From positions 184,433,451 through 184,497,450 of the forward strand of contig NC_081413.1 in the NCBI RefSeq assembly GCF_030272615.1: a DNA stretch of 64,000 nt. The letters run 5' to 3'. The notes beneath the pieces are model-generated. The model did not search any database, had not been told where the DNA came from, and was given only the letters and a program-made list of their open reading frames with translations. The position numbers and the translations under genes are program-made. Positions 20,623 through 32,414 of this stretch are shown one piece after another. How positions within the stretch are numbered: position 1 is the stretch's first letter; each line of letters opens with the position of its first letter. The stretch comes from Cryptomeria japonica (taxonomy: Eukaryota; Streptophyta; Pinopsida; Cupressales; Cupressaceae).

Positions 20623-20859
20623 TTATTCTGCAATGGTATCACTCCAGAATACATGAGCCATTGCTTCAATGTCATTGTAGAAATCAAATTTGGCAAGGAA
20701 TCGATGAATGTTTCTATGGTATTGAGTAATTGCCTCTTCTTCTTCAAGCTCATGAAGTCTTCTCTCTACCTTTAGAAGCCTTTGGTATGCTCTTTGTTGT
20801 CTTCTATGTTGTCTTGTCCTCCTGGCACCTAAAATTTTCAAAGCTACCTTACTTGCCAT
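20623..20859 (-). CDS. Tandem-E 78-codon basic/coiled-coil protein, copy 2
   Basis: It has the same length and start context (ATG at 20859) as copy 1. About 13 of 78 residues differ, mostly conservatively, and there is no stop or frameshift. The basic segment RRTRQHRRQQ and the four-Glu run are kept. As in copy 1 it lies between the primer-binding region and the repeat-protein gene. Confidence 0.6.
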   Translation of the reverse strand: MASKVALKILGARRTRQHRRQQRAYQRLLKVERRLHELEEEEAITQYHRNIHRFLAKFDFYNDIEAMAHVFWSDTIAE

Positions 20860-21172
20860 GGGGTTAGAGACATTTTATGCAAAAAATGAAATTTTCCAGA
20901 ATCATGAAAGATTGATGGGTTCATCTCGCAAATAAATTTAAAGTCAAAATGATAAAGAAAATTAAAATTCTGAATTAGGCCTGTAATTGTGAATAAGTTT
21001 AAGCAATTGCGAATTAGAATGATGTCAAATGCGAATCAAAATGACATCAATTGCGAATTAATATTTTTAATTGCAAATTTTTGCAATGGCAATTGCACAC
21101 TCCACTTTCTATATGGACCCGCAAATCAGAAAATGAGAAATTCGAATCATTAGGCGGATTCACGTCAGGTTC

Positions 21173-22310
21173 ATCATAATGAATTAGATTATAAGTGCGA
21201 ATCACAAACTCTAATCTAATTAGAATTAATCTTAAATAACAACTGAACAATGCAAAATCAATTGAATAAAAGAAATGAATCTAATTAAGACTCCCTCAAT
21301 CGATTTGACAAAGCTTCCATTGCTCTTCTCCTTTGTTATTGTTGAATTGGCTCTCATGTATTACACTAATTTCCTTAATAGATTAGACAACTATTTCGAA
21401 GACTATGATTCTAGACTGATTTGTGAAAATGATGTTTATATAGATTTTCAACATAGAAGGGGTGAGGTTTTGAATTCAAGTTCTGATAGATACTCAACTG
21501 AGATTGATTGATTAGTGAAGTAGTCATGATTGATTTGTTAACGCATTTGATTGATCTATTAACATGATTGATTGGAGAGTGAACTCAATTGATTAACCAG
21601 TAGACTGAATAGACTAGCTAGTTGACTGAATAGATGGATTAGAAGACTGAATTGATTGGAGAGATAAGTGGATTGATTGATTAGTGAGAAAAGGTGATTT
21701 GGAGTGAAAAGGGCACGATTGAAGAGTTAACTGACTTAACAATTAGTCAATTGATTTGATCAATCAATTATGGTTTCAACATGTGTTGTTGGATTTTGGA
21801 ATTGAATTTGATTTTTGTTTTCAATTTGTATTTGAATTTGGACTTTCGAATGCTGAAATGCAAATGAAATTTACTGAAATTCAGATTCGATGAAATGTGA
21901 ATTTGATGATTTGGAATTAGATGAAATTAATTGAAATTCACATTTGGGGAATTGTGAATTTGAGAGAAATGAAATTAAATGGAATTATTTGAAATTTAAA
22001 TTTGGGGAATTGGAGGAATAAGTTAATTAGTTTAAATTATTTAAATGAAATTATTTAAACATTAGAAATAGAATTAATTAAATAATAAAGATTATTTAAT
22101 TAAGGGAATTAATCATAATTAAAAAAATATTCAATATTTAGAAAAGGGTTAGTTGATTAATTAATTAAGGAATAGAAATTGAATAATTAGTAATGTTGAA
22201 GGGTGATGATTAGAAGAAATAATTAGTTTAATTAAATAATTAAAGAATTACTTAATTAATTAGGATGAATAATTAATACATGATGAAAAAGACATTTTTT
22301 AGTGTCTACA
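21173..22310 (-). repeat. Tandem-E LTR2 (about 1,138 bp, left end deleted)
   Basis: The right end, minus strand TGTAGACACT, is intact and is followed by the polypurine tract GTCAAAGAGGGGAAAA at 22311-22326. At the left junction about 26 bp covering the LTR end and the start of the primer site are missing relative to LTR1 and LTR3 (cacgtcaggttc runs straight into atcataatga). Confidence 0.82.
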
Positions 22311-24983
22311 TTTTCCCCTCTTTGACACAATGTCGAAATGATGTTGTTTCAGTGAAAATGAAAAATGTTCTGCCCCAGTATGCCCCGGTGATGCTAGGGT
22401 ATAATGCCCCCTCGAGAGATGGTTTGTGCATTGAAGGCATGAATGATCTCTCGAAAGAAGAAGAATGCTAGATGAATGATGAAGAATGATTAATTTATGA
22501 CATGAATTAGTTTGATTAGAGAAAAGAAATGGTTAGAATGATTTGTAGATTGATTGAATGATAAGATTGATAGGATTGATGGGATTGATGAGATTGATAG
22601 GATTGATTTGATTGATAGATCGATCAGATTGATAAAGATAATGTTTGGTTTCAGGAAGGACACATCCTGTATAAGACAAAGATGATCAAAACGTCTAATT
22701 TTAGGAAGGATACATCCTATGTAAGACAAATGATAGTTGATCGTGTCTGGTTTCAGGAGGGACTAATCATGTATAAGACAAGTGATAGATCAAAATATGA
22801 TGAAAGTGTAGAATAATTGATTGATAGATAGAATAGTTGATATGAGAAAATGATAGAATCATAAATGAGAAGATTGGAATTAATTGATGAGAGAGATCAT
22901 GTTAGATGAAATAATGATTGGAAAGATTGATCAAGTTGATCAAAGAAAAGATACTTGATGAGAGAGTGATCCTGATTGATACAATCAACATATGAGATCA
23001 GAAACAATTGGTAAGAAATGAAATGATATGATTGATGATGAATAGTATTCTTGTCTTTATTCAAAGTGCAATACATTGTCATCATTGAACTTTATTATGT
23101 AACAATGAAGTGTTGTACATCAGGGTATAAGGAACCAAGATGTATAGATATCTCATTCAAAGAAACAAACACATAGCAAACAAGGAATGAACCCTCCATT
23201 CTGGGAATTTCACTAGGGGTTGAGGTATGTGTGGAATTCATAGGCTAAATGTTCTTATCACAGACACCCACTAGAGCAATTACCCAAGAACTTCATTGGT
23301 TCACACCACAAAATAACAACCAAAGTAAAGGATCATGCCCATCACGACTCCTCTAGTCAGTTTTTGGACATCCTTGAATAGCATAGAAACATGATCTTCG
23401 CCAATTGATAAAAGATAAAACCAAATTAGACAAAATTCAGCAGCTAAACTGATTGTGCCTTTTCTTTGATTTGTTTTATGTGATGGTTGATAATGTCTGG
23501 TTTCAGAAGTTTTGGACCCCATTTGAGATTGATCAGTCTAGTTTCGAGTGTATCTGATTTTGTCTAAGACATGATAATGATCACGTTGATGTGGATATCA
23601 GCGATTGATAAGACTTGATCAAGTTTGGTTGTAGATTTTTTATAAGATAGTTATATCCTTTGTTTAACTTCATGTGAAGTGTTTGTTGGATATTTGCTAG
23701 GGTATTTGTTTCTAACGAGACATTTTATTGCAAGTTTTGATTGTTTTTTATTTTTAGTTTGTTTTAAGTTTTTTGATGTTTAGGGTTTTGTGGATCATTT
23801 TCAAATGTTTTTTATTTTTTATTTTTTTGAATGTTTTTGGTGTTTGTTTCGGATCTTTTCTATTTTTTTAGGGGGTTTTCAAGACTTTTTTAGGACTTTT
23901 GATGATTTTTAGGATTATTTCAGTTATACCCCCAAATATGTAGACCTATGATGAGATCATGATGATTCTTATGGAGACAATGAATTTTTTGATATGATTT
24001 ATGCTAGTGCAAGATGCAAGATGAAGATGCGGTTCCTATTCAAACAAGGGTGAGTGTATGTGTCTTTCATTTTGAAATGCACTTATTGAATTAAAGGTGT
24101 GAAACATTTCAAAGATATGAGTTCAATCCATTCTCATAAGACCTTAGACCGTCCAACCTAACACACTATGTAACCAAGATTTATGAATGGAGGTGCATAA
24201 AAATTCTCCATCAATTCTTAAAAATTTGATCTTCTTTTGCCTGTGTATGCACAATAAATTTAATTCTGACTCTTATAACCATCAAAGACCCTTGGAATCC
24301 TATGTGACTAGCTATGTGAGTTATTATGACTTCAAAAGCATCCTGGATAGAGCCTCGTTGCTATTCAGATGTCTATAGCCCTGATGAGGTTATAAATTGT
24401 AATCTCTTGAATAATGCTCTATTGCCTGCAGGCGTCCATAACCCCGATGGAATTATTCACATGTTCCCTTAGTCAATCTTTTATTGTACATTTTTTCATG
24501 ATATTTCAGCAATATATCTGTGCTATTTTGCCTTGAGATGGATATTGGCATAACTTTTCTTTTGTATTTTCTTACCTTGACTTGTAAGTAATGAAACCTA
24601 CTTGGGTATGACAATTACAACGGCACTGAAGTAGAATTTTTTATTTTTCCTAGCCAAATGACCAACTAGGTATCTGTAATGACTTAGAGCAATTGATTAA
24701 TGTTTGAGATATATAGGAATTGATAGACTTTGGGTAATAAGGCTCAATAGTGAAACCTTCACACAACCATGGATAAAGCTCAATCATAAGATGACAATGA
24801 AGATAAATTACTAAAGACATCCTAAACACTTCATGGATAAGTATCTAGGAAATGAGACCACCTTCTCTCCTCTTAGTGCAGACAGGTGAATGACTTAGAC
24901 AATAGCCTTGTTTTATTGATGCAACTATATGAGAAAGATGTAATGATATGCAACTATATGTTATGCAATTTGAAATTTAAACT
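22311..24983 (-). other. Tandem-E 3' noncoding region, copy 2
   Basis: It matches 14467-16375 but carries about 790 bp more between 23045 and 23830. The low-complexity gattgat stretch (22560-22640) and the roughly 60-bp tandem repeats (22648-22790) recur. Small open stretches here are not conserved in the other copy. It ends at the Element-A insertion site. Confidence 0.6.
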
Positions 24984-24988
24984 ATCCC

Positions 24989-25772
24989 TATTGGAAAATG
25001 CACACTCCAATGAGACATTGTAGGTGATTGAAGGATTGTCATTGATGGCAACCTTACAATCATGTGATACCGGCAGGTAGACACATGCACCGACACCGAC
25101 AAACTCTACATTGGCATACAGAACACTAGCATCGAAAAGGAAGAATACCAACATCTTGGCCGACATCAATTTTGTATAAACATATTTTGTAATTAATTGT
25201 AAAATCTTTTGTAAGCCAACATGGCAGATTGTAATATGACTCATATATGTATAAGATCATTGTAGATCATTTAACAGGCGATTGAAAAAAGGAATATAGT
25301 AGACCTAATGTGCGAATTATTAGGTTAAGGGTTTATGTATGTAGCAAAGCTTAAACCGGTACTGAATCTGGCATAGCAGATGCTAATCTGAAGTAGTACA
25401 AGACATTGGATTTGTATAATCCATTTTTGTAAGTCAGTGTGACTTCTTTTGTAACTGAGCAGTGATCTCTAGGCATTTGGCCTTCCTGCATGTGTAGGCC
25501 CCTATTGTAAGCAGTAATATTCTCTTATTGGCCAGTAAGTGAATATTGTGGGTCACAAATCCCACCGAGGTTTTTCCCACATCGGGTTTCCTCATTAAAT
25601 ACTGTGTTATGGTGTGCTTTTCATGTTGTGGTTGTTAATCTTATTTGTTGCATTATTTCAAGTTTACCAGTACACAGTTTTAATATGTTTTTCATTTTAT
25701 AAGTTGAGAAAATTATCTAACCGGTCAGACACTGATTCACCCCCCCTCTCAGTATCTTTGGGAATCCTAACA
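24989..25772 (+). repeat. Element-A 5' LTR (784 bp)
   Basis: It begins tattgg (TG mutated to TA; the 3' copy has tgttgg) and ends cctaaca. Near the end is the motif GATTCACCCCCCCTCTCAG shared with other copia LTRs here. Its U3 holds two accgac and one gccgac core in a CpG-poor background. By eye roughly one base in ten differs from the 3' LTR over the first 200 bases, so it is not a recent insertion. Confidence 0.88.
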
Positions 25773-25786
25773 ATTGGTATTAGAGC
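25773..25786 (+). other. Element-A primer-binding site
   Basis: ATTGGTATTAGAGC directly follows the 5' LTR. It has one C-to-T difference from the usual TGGTATCAGAGC initiator-Met site. Confidence 0.88.
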
Positions 25787-25843
25787 TTGGTCCTCTATTT
25801 TCAAAAGCCTAACAGCTTGAGGAAGATCTTGTCACTGGTAGAG

Positions 25844-26955
25844 ATGGAAAACTTGAGAAAGCAATTGGAAATAGGTCTTTCAGACTATGATGTAGAAAAA
25901 GTGAAGAATATCAAACTTGAAGATGATTTGAAGGCTGATCAGGATATTATTCGAGGACTTCAAGAAAATTTCACTATAGAAAAGAATAAAAGAAGAGAAC
26001 TTTGTGAGAAGATGCAGAATGAGGAAGATGAAAAGGAAACTCTTAATGATCTGGTGAACGAACTAAGACAAGATAACTGTACAATGAAGAATGAGATGCA
26101 AGATATGACTATGAGATTTTGTAAAGAAATTGAAGATAGAAATAAGAATGAAGATGATTTGAGTAGAATACTAAATGATGCTGGAATGAAAACATAAAAC
26201 TCAGTCATGAAAATGATATGTTGAAGACAAATCTGATACATACACAAAATGACAGAACTTAACTCATGAGACAGAAAGGAATCTTGGAAGATGAACTGAC
26301 TGCTACAAATCAACACAAAGAGAAATTCAAGAAAAGTTCAAAAGAACTTGTTGACATGCTCAAGAATTAGAAACCTAATGGTGATACAAATAGCCTTGAT
26401 TTTGAAACTGTTGAAAGCTCTGGTACCGCAAACAAGCATGATCATACCAAACTGGTAAGACAACCTAATTCTTACAAATTCAATGGGAAATGCTTTAATT
26501 GTAATAAGTATGGTCATAGAGAAAATCAGTGTAGATCTAGAAATTATCAGAACACTAATACACCAATTGGTCAATGTTCTAAATGCAACAAAATTGGTCA
26601 TAACTAAAAAAATTGTAGAGTGAATGTAAGATGTTATGTTTGTGGAAGATTTGGACACTTATCTAATCAATGCATAACACATACCAGCATAGGATATGGG
26701 AAAGCTATTCAGAAAAACAATGTGACTTGGTATTCTTGTAACAAAATTGGACAAGTTGCAAAATTTTGTAGAAGTAAGGCATCACTGACAAATAACAAAG
26801 GTCTTAGTTTGAAGGGTAAAGAAAAGGTTGAAGAGGTGAAGCAAGAATTGTCAAAACAATGGATCAAAAAGTTAGATCAAAATGTCGATGGGAATAATCC
26901 TCCATCGGTAGAACAAAGTAACACTCCACCAGCAGGAGACTCCTCATCTAACTAA
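25844..26955 (+). pseudogene. Element-A gag-like protein: coiled coil plus four tandem CCHC knuckles
   Basis: The first part (ATG at 25844 to TAA at 26195-26197) is a continuous coiled coil of about 117 codons (MENLRKQLEIGL start, heptads rich in Leu, Glu and Lys). After a frame change comes a knuckle array, all in one frame: CFNCNKYGHRENQC (26491-26532), CSKCNKIGH...KNC with an internal TAA (26575-26616), CYVCGRFGHLSNQC (26632-26673) and a degraded WYSCNKIGQVAKFC (26728-26769). It then has a Lys/Glu tail to the stop before 26955. CCHC knuckles bind nucleic acid, so a gag/nucleocapsid role is inferred. A capsid (UBN2-type) domain is not visible, unlike in Copia-G and Copia-D. Element-B has the same layout. 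Confidence 0.75.
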
Positions 26956-27261
26956 AGGAAAATCCTTTGGGGGTTTAGCAACAAATTGAAAAACATGCTA
27001 TTATACCCTCGGTTGATGGTAAGAAGTCAAATTACTTCTATACCGGTAGATGAGTTAAGTTGTGACTTAAACTGGCAAGCATTAAATGTGGTAGTTGGAT
27101 AAAATAACATTATAAAGAAAGTGTTTTGGCTCCTTTTTCTTTTCACTAAGCATTCATATCTTCGAGAGCGTGAAAATTTCTAAGCGAAGATATCCTTAGC
27201 AAAAAAGTGAATCAATTCATCCAAGCATTCATCCTTAAGGCAGATTGAGGTATTTATAATT

Positions 27262-28991
27262 ATGGCTTCTTCATCCACTCCTGAATTTATTGCAAATCCT
27301 ACTGTGATTGAGGTTATTAAGCGCCCTAGACCCGTATTTAAACTGGTTCCCAAAATTGCGAAGAAAGATGATAGCATAGTTGCATTCTCTCAAATTCCTA
27401 GGGGAGTAGTATATGTTGAAGACCCTAGGATATACATACATTGTCATATAGAGGAATTAGGTGATGATGAGATCAAAAACATGTATAGGACTATGATTTG
27501 TGATGTAGATAGTAATGTCAAGCCAGAAAACAAGATAATAGAAACCCTAGGCTTTGTGGATATTCTTAGCATTCTTGATTTTCCCGAAGATGTAATAAGA
27601 ATAGTTCTAAGAAGAGTCCATGGCAAATTATTTTGGTTGGATTCCATCCATAAGATCACCAAAGAAGCAGTAAAAGCAGCAACAAGGTTACCTTCCACCG
27701 GTAGCAGGCCGGATAGAACAAAGAAGGTCCCAAATGACACAATGATGAAACTAACTGGTGCAACTTTTGAAAAAAATCTCTAAGGGTAAATGATGTAAAG
27801 GACATCAATGTCAGATTTATTAGTATGATCTTAGGTTACAAAGCCACACATGCTAATAGGTTGAACTCAGTTTCTAGCCTATGTATCAAAAGTGCATATG
27901 ACATGGTAAATGATAATGCTAGAATAGATGTGTGTGAATGGCTCAAAGATGAATTGATAGACAATCTAAAGAAGATTAAAGGAGATAAGAAAGGAACCTT
28001 TAGATTTGGAAATTTGCTTGTTTGCCTAATGTTGTACATTACTAAGCAAGTACCCGGTATTGGTAGAAGAGATTTTGGCTTTCATATACTAGTAGGAAAG
28101 AACCTATTGGATTTATTAAACAATATGGGAAAAGACAGAGAGAAAAACACAAATGAGCATTTTCAAGCATTGAAGGCTCAAATGAAAACAAGAGTAAGAC
28201 TGTCACAGGCAATTGTGGATAAATATTAGAAGGAAATATGTTTTGTAATCAAGAAAGATGAAATTTGGATGGAGGCAGTTGTCCCTAGAACTATCTAGGT
28301 AACTGAAATGGGCTATGAAATAGATGATAATATCATAGAAACTTATATAAAAGCCCTCCTTAAAGCACCAAAGGAACCCACTGAGAAAGTCTTTGGAAAT
28401 GCAGAAACAATTGAAAGTGGAATTCGATCAAGGAAAAGGGTTAAGAAGGTTGAAGAAACAGTAAGGAAAGGAACCCGACATGCAAAGGCAATTAAGAAAG
28501 ATGTTTTGAAACAAACTGGTATAAAAGAAAGTGAGTTGGAAGGACTTCAACCGAAAGCTCATCTTTCACTGGTTGGAACTTCCTCTGAGATTGATATGCC
28601 AGTGGTATTCAAAAGGGTAGAAAGGAAAAGAAAACCCTCACCGGTACCCTCACCCACTCCTAGAAAAACAAGACAAAAGAAACAGGCAGTGAGGCCTCCA
28701 GTAAATAAGTTAACTCCTAAGAAGAAGAAGAAGGTAAAACAAGATATTACTCCACTGGATAAACTCTTTAGTGAAATAACTGAAGATGGAAAGTTGAAAA
28801 ACATTAGCAAACTATACAACTCACTATCTACTAATGACAAAGAAAGCATAGAGAACAATGTAATTTTACACTTGGACATTTACAAGAAATTCTTGATGGA
28901 AATTGTTGATGAAATACCAAATGATTTGTATAGAAGATTAGAAGCCAGAAGGGTAGTCATTGTTGAGCTGGATAAGAAAATCAAAAATTGA
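27262..28991 (+). pseudogene. Element-A second gene, conserved domain X (unknown function)
   Basis: ATG at 27262 opens a 173-codon frame. The reading continues, after a frameshift near 27783, through 27825-28991, with TAG codons at 28227-28229 and 28296-28298. Conserved with Element-B are VEDPRIYIHCH (VEDVRFFTKCH in B), VLRRVHG (VLSRVRG), ITKEAVKAAT (ITKEIIHLII), FRFGNLLVCLMLY (LKFGSLLVCMFFY), EICFVI (DICFEV) and MGYEIDDNI (MGYEIDFDI). After these comes a very basic stretch (28420-28750; RKRVKK, RKRKPSP and KKKKKVKQD clusters), likely nuclear or nucleic-acid binding. No enzyme motif is seen. The ITKE...LP pattern loosely recalls plant transposon-associated mobile domains. Confidence 0.7.
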
Positions 28992-30497
28992 AAAATTACT
29001 TGCAGTGCATCCAGTTAACTCACCTGATGAAATAGACAAATTAATCAGTGAAGCTAACCAGATAGTATTTTCAACTGCTCACAGACATGTAGCACTGATG
29101 GCGGGTAGAGTGAATGAAGTCTCTGAGGAAACAATAGATGCATGGGACATATTATTTGTTGAAAAAGAGAAACAAGAAGAGTTACCAAGACCCAAGACTA
29201 TCAGAGTATACCAAAAGGACAGGGATAAGGGAAAAGGTAAGGTAGGTGGACCTCCAAGCCTTAAAAGAACTGATAATGTGCTCCCACCTCTTGCTAATAC
29301 TCCACTGACACATACTACAGATAGTCAACCGGTTATTGAGAGTATGGAGACTCCACTAGAGGATACTAATCCTGAGTCCAAAATTTTGTACACTATAAAT
29401 ATAGACACACAGGAAGTAAATGTTGTGGTTGACAGAGAAACTACTGAGGGTAAGAAGGAAGAAGTGACTACTGAGTCATCGGCTGCAGATGTTGAGGTTG
29501 AGGTTAATAACATTGTAAACATGAGCACAGAAAACCCACTCTAACAGAGAAATCAACAGAGGACACGACTTGTAAAACATTATAAGAACCGATAGATAAA
29601 ACTAAAAAATAATCAGGAGAACCGGAAATGGACAGTGTAGAGGTACAAACTGAGAAATTGGAAGTGCATACTGAGACACAGATGGAGAAACCGGAACAGA
29701 AATAAGTTGAGACACAAGTTCAGACAGAGACAGTGCCACCGGCTAAAAGTGAAAAGCCTAAACCTTTGCTAGTAGAAATGCAAACAAAGACTGACCTACC
29801 AGAGGTTGAATCAAGAAAGGTGATTACTACAACCGGTAGCATGGATATTGTGAAAGCAGTTGGGCAGACATCTGGTACTTCAATGTCATAATTTCAGCCT
29901 ACAAATGTAACAGAGGTCTTATTGGATTCAATAAAGAAGATCACAGAGTGCAATGCACAAGCCTATAAGGCTATAGATGATACAATCCCTATTCTTAAAT
30001 TAATAGCACCTAAATGCATTGTGAATAATAAGGATTCTTTAGGTCAACTAGACACATTGTCTAAATTCATCACTGACAACATTTTGACAGTTGATCAAAT
30101 AAATGAGGACACATTTAAGGAGAGATTGATTAAGGAAAAAGAGAAATTCTTTGAGGAAATTGTGAAGAAGAACAAGGAGAAAATGGACACCTTATTACCA
30201 GATCTAGGAAAAACAATTTTAGATTTTAAGAAAATGTACAGGGATACTTGCAAAATAGAAATCTTGACTCAGGATATAGATTCAGAGATCAACATAATTC
30301 AAACTGAAATAAACAATGTTGCTGACAATCTGATAGGTACATCCGATTCATTTTTGGAGATAGAAAAGAATATTGTAGATCGAGAAGAGAAAATTGAGAA
30401 GTTAGAGAAGGACAAAGAGAAAGTTAAGCATAAGGCGAAGAGCTTAAAATGTAAACTTGGTCCAAAACTAGACTACCTCATTTCTTTGAGAAAATAA
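28960..30497 (+). pseudogene. Element-A second gene, C-terminal low-complexity and coiled-coil part
   Basis: The reading continues in frame 28960-29544, then through a stop-rich Glu/Thr stretch (29545-29890), then in 29922-30497. The first part is Thr/Glu/Val-rich and probably disordered. The last (about 190 codons) is helical with strong coiled-coil character (EKIEKLEKDKEKVKHKAKSL) and ends at 30497. Element-B ends its second gene in the same way. With the domain X part the gene was about 1,080 codons. It lies 370 bp before the polypurine tract. Confidence 0.6.
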
Positions 30498-30882
30498 ATT
30501 TTTGAGTATTTGGTTCCCGGACTTAAGACACCGAAAGAGAAAATGCACATACTCACCGGTACAGTTTAGAGAACACAAGAGGCATTATAGGAAAGCAAAA
30601 GATTCAGCGACAGTTTAAAACTGGTTTTGACAGATATATTCTAGATTGTAACCCATCGGTTACAAAAATCTAGGCATGAACCACACTCCACTGACAACGA
30701 ATGACAACCTTTTCCATTGATGTCAAAGGGGGAGTAGTGTGATGATAAAAATGATCAGAACAGGACATCATCAGCTCAGGGGGAGCATACATTTTTGGGC
30801 ACACAGTTTTGGTAAAACAAATTTTGGCAGATTCTTTTTGGTTTTTCTCATGAGTGTTGCCATCAATGCCAAAGGGGGAGAT
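30498..30882 (+). other. Element-A 3' untranslated region and polypurine tract
   Basis: No gene is present. The phrase caaagggggag occurs at about 30724-30734 and again at 30870-30880, directly before the 3' LTR, so the tract is duplicated. The right copy is the one in position to prime plus-strand synthesis. Confidence 0.7.
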
Positions 30883-31668
30883 TGTTGGCAAATGCACACT
30901 CCAATGAGACATTTTAGGTGATTGAAGGTATTGTCATTGATGGCAACCTTACAATCATGTGATACCAGTAGGCAGACACAGGCACCGAAACCGACAAACT
31001 CTACACCGGATATAGAACACCGGCACCGAAAAGGAAGAATATCGACATCTTGGCCGACAACAATTTTGTATAAACATATTTTGTAATTAATTGTAAAATA
31101 TTTTGTAAGACGACATGGAGGATTGTAATATGACTCATATATGTATGAGATCATTCTAGATCATTTAATAGGTGATTGACAAAAGGAATATAGCAGACCT
31201 AATGTGCGAATTATTAGGTTAAGGGTTTATGTATGTAGCAGAGCTTAAACCGGTACTAAATCTGGCATAACAGATGCTAATTTGAAGCAATACAAGACAT
31301 TGGATTTGTATAATCCATTTTTGTAAGTCAGTGTGACTTCTTTTGTAACTGAGCAGTGAGCTCTATGCACTTGGCCCTCTTACATGTGTAGGCCCCTATT
31401 GTAAGCAGTAATATTCTCTTATTGACCAGTAAGTGAATATTGTGGGTCACAAATCCCACCGACGTTTTTCCCACACCGGGTTTCCTCGTTAAATACTATG
31501 TTATGGTGTGATTTTCATGTTGTGGTTGTTATTCTTATTTGCTGTATTATTTCTGGTTTACCGGTACACAGTTTTAATATGTTTTTCATGTTATAAGTTG
31601 AGAAAATTATCTAACCGGTCAGATACTGATTCACCCCCCCTCGAGTAGTATCTTTGGGAATCCTAACA
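30883..31668 (+). repeat. Element-A 3' LTR (786 bp)
   Basis: It starts tgttggcaaatgc and ends cctaaca, and is collinear with 24989-25772. It is followed by the target duplication aaccc and then by Tandem-E sequence that matches 16376 onward. Confidence 0.9.
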
Positions 31669-31684
31669 AACCCAACCTTTATAT

Positions 31685-32414
31685 CTAATTTATTTTACAG
31701 TGGATTTTTATTGGGTCGGTATGAATTTTGTGTAGATAATTCATTGGTCTTTGTTTGAAGGGTCGGATAAACCTGTCCTTTTCAATAGGATATTCAACTA
31801 GGTGTATTTCATGTACAATTTTTGCTATGGCCTCATTATTTTCAAACCAATTTGGTTGTTGTAGATCTTCTTGCCCCCAGTCTTTCAAGTGTGGGTGTAT
31901 GAGACAATTAGATTTTGGTTTTGAAGTTGTAACATGAGCAGGTGCTATGCCTAATTTTATTGATGCACTTGAAGAGTATGATGAAGCCAGTTCGATATTG
32001 ATCTCATTAGCTGGTGTTATGCTTAACTTTATCACTATATTGGCATTTTATGATGGCACACATACAATTATTGACAAATTATTCTATGCAGTATGATATA
32101 GATTATTGACATGATTGATAAGGGGTTCATGAACAACTTGTGTAGAGGCATTGGGATCATGAGGGAGACTAGGACAAATGGTAAGTTCATTTGAGAGGGA
32201 ATCTTGTGAGGATTGAGGAACATGGAGGATTATGATATGGAAATGAAGGGATGGAATGATCTTGATCAGGATCTGGAGAAACAATGGGATTTTGTTTAGG
32301 ACATGAAGGTGAAGGGGTGCTTTGATCTTGACATGCAAAGAGATTATTAGGAAGGATGAAAGGGATGTCCTGATCTTGCTTGAGAGATGGATGTTGGATG
32401 GGACTTGAAATAAC
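31685..32414 (-). pseudogene. Tandem-E Q/N-rich protein, copy 3, C-terminal part
   Basis: This matches 16584-17110 after the Element-A junction. On the minus strand it holds ASSYSSSASIKLGIAPAHVTT, CLIHPHLKDW, PNWFENNEAIAKIVHEIHL and EYPIEKD in one open stretch (31685-32035), which is better preserved than in copy 2. The next segment toward the N-terminus (32084-32414) is Pro/His-rich and broken. Element-B then interrupts the gene at 32414, and it resumes at 40436. Confidence 0.55.

Larger units (their letters stand above)
24989..31668 (+). mobile_element. Element-A: non-autonomous copia-like LTR element, 6.7 kb
   Basis: It is bounded by LTRs 24989-25772 and 30883-31668. It has a Met-type primer site, a polypurine tract and 5-bp target duplications (atccc at 24984-24988, aaccc at 31669-31673). 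The empty site is seen in the other Tandem-E copy near 16371 (aaactaacccaacc). Between the LTRs there is no protease, integrase or reverse transcriptase: only a coiled-coil plus multi-CCHC frame, then a long second frame. Element-B has the same plan. It is probably mobilised in trans by a Ty1-copia element. Confidence 0.9.

Noticed and set aside
24187-24378. Small plus-strand frame near the Element-A junction
   Set aside because: The matching region of the other Tandem-E copy (15600-15770) does not keep the frame, so it is a chance open stretch.
27262-27783. Domain X as a reverse transcriptase or integrase remnant
   Set aside because: No YxDD, DDE, HHCC or RNase H motif occurs in any frame, and the segment aligns only with the matching Element-B segment.
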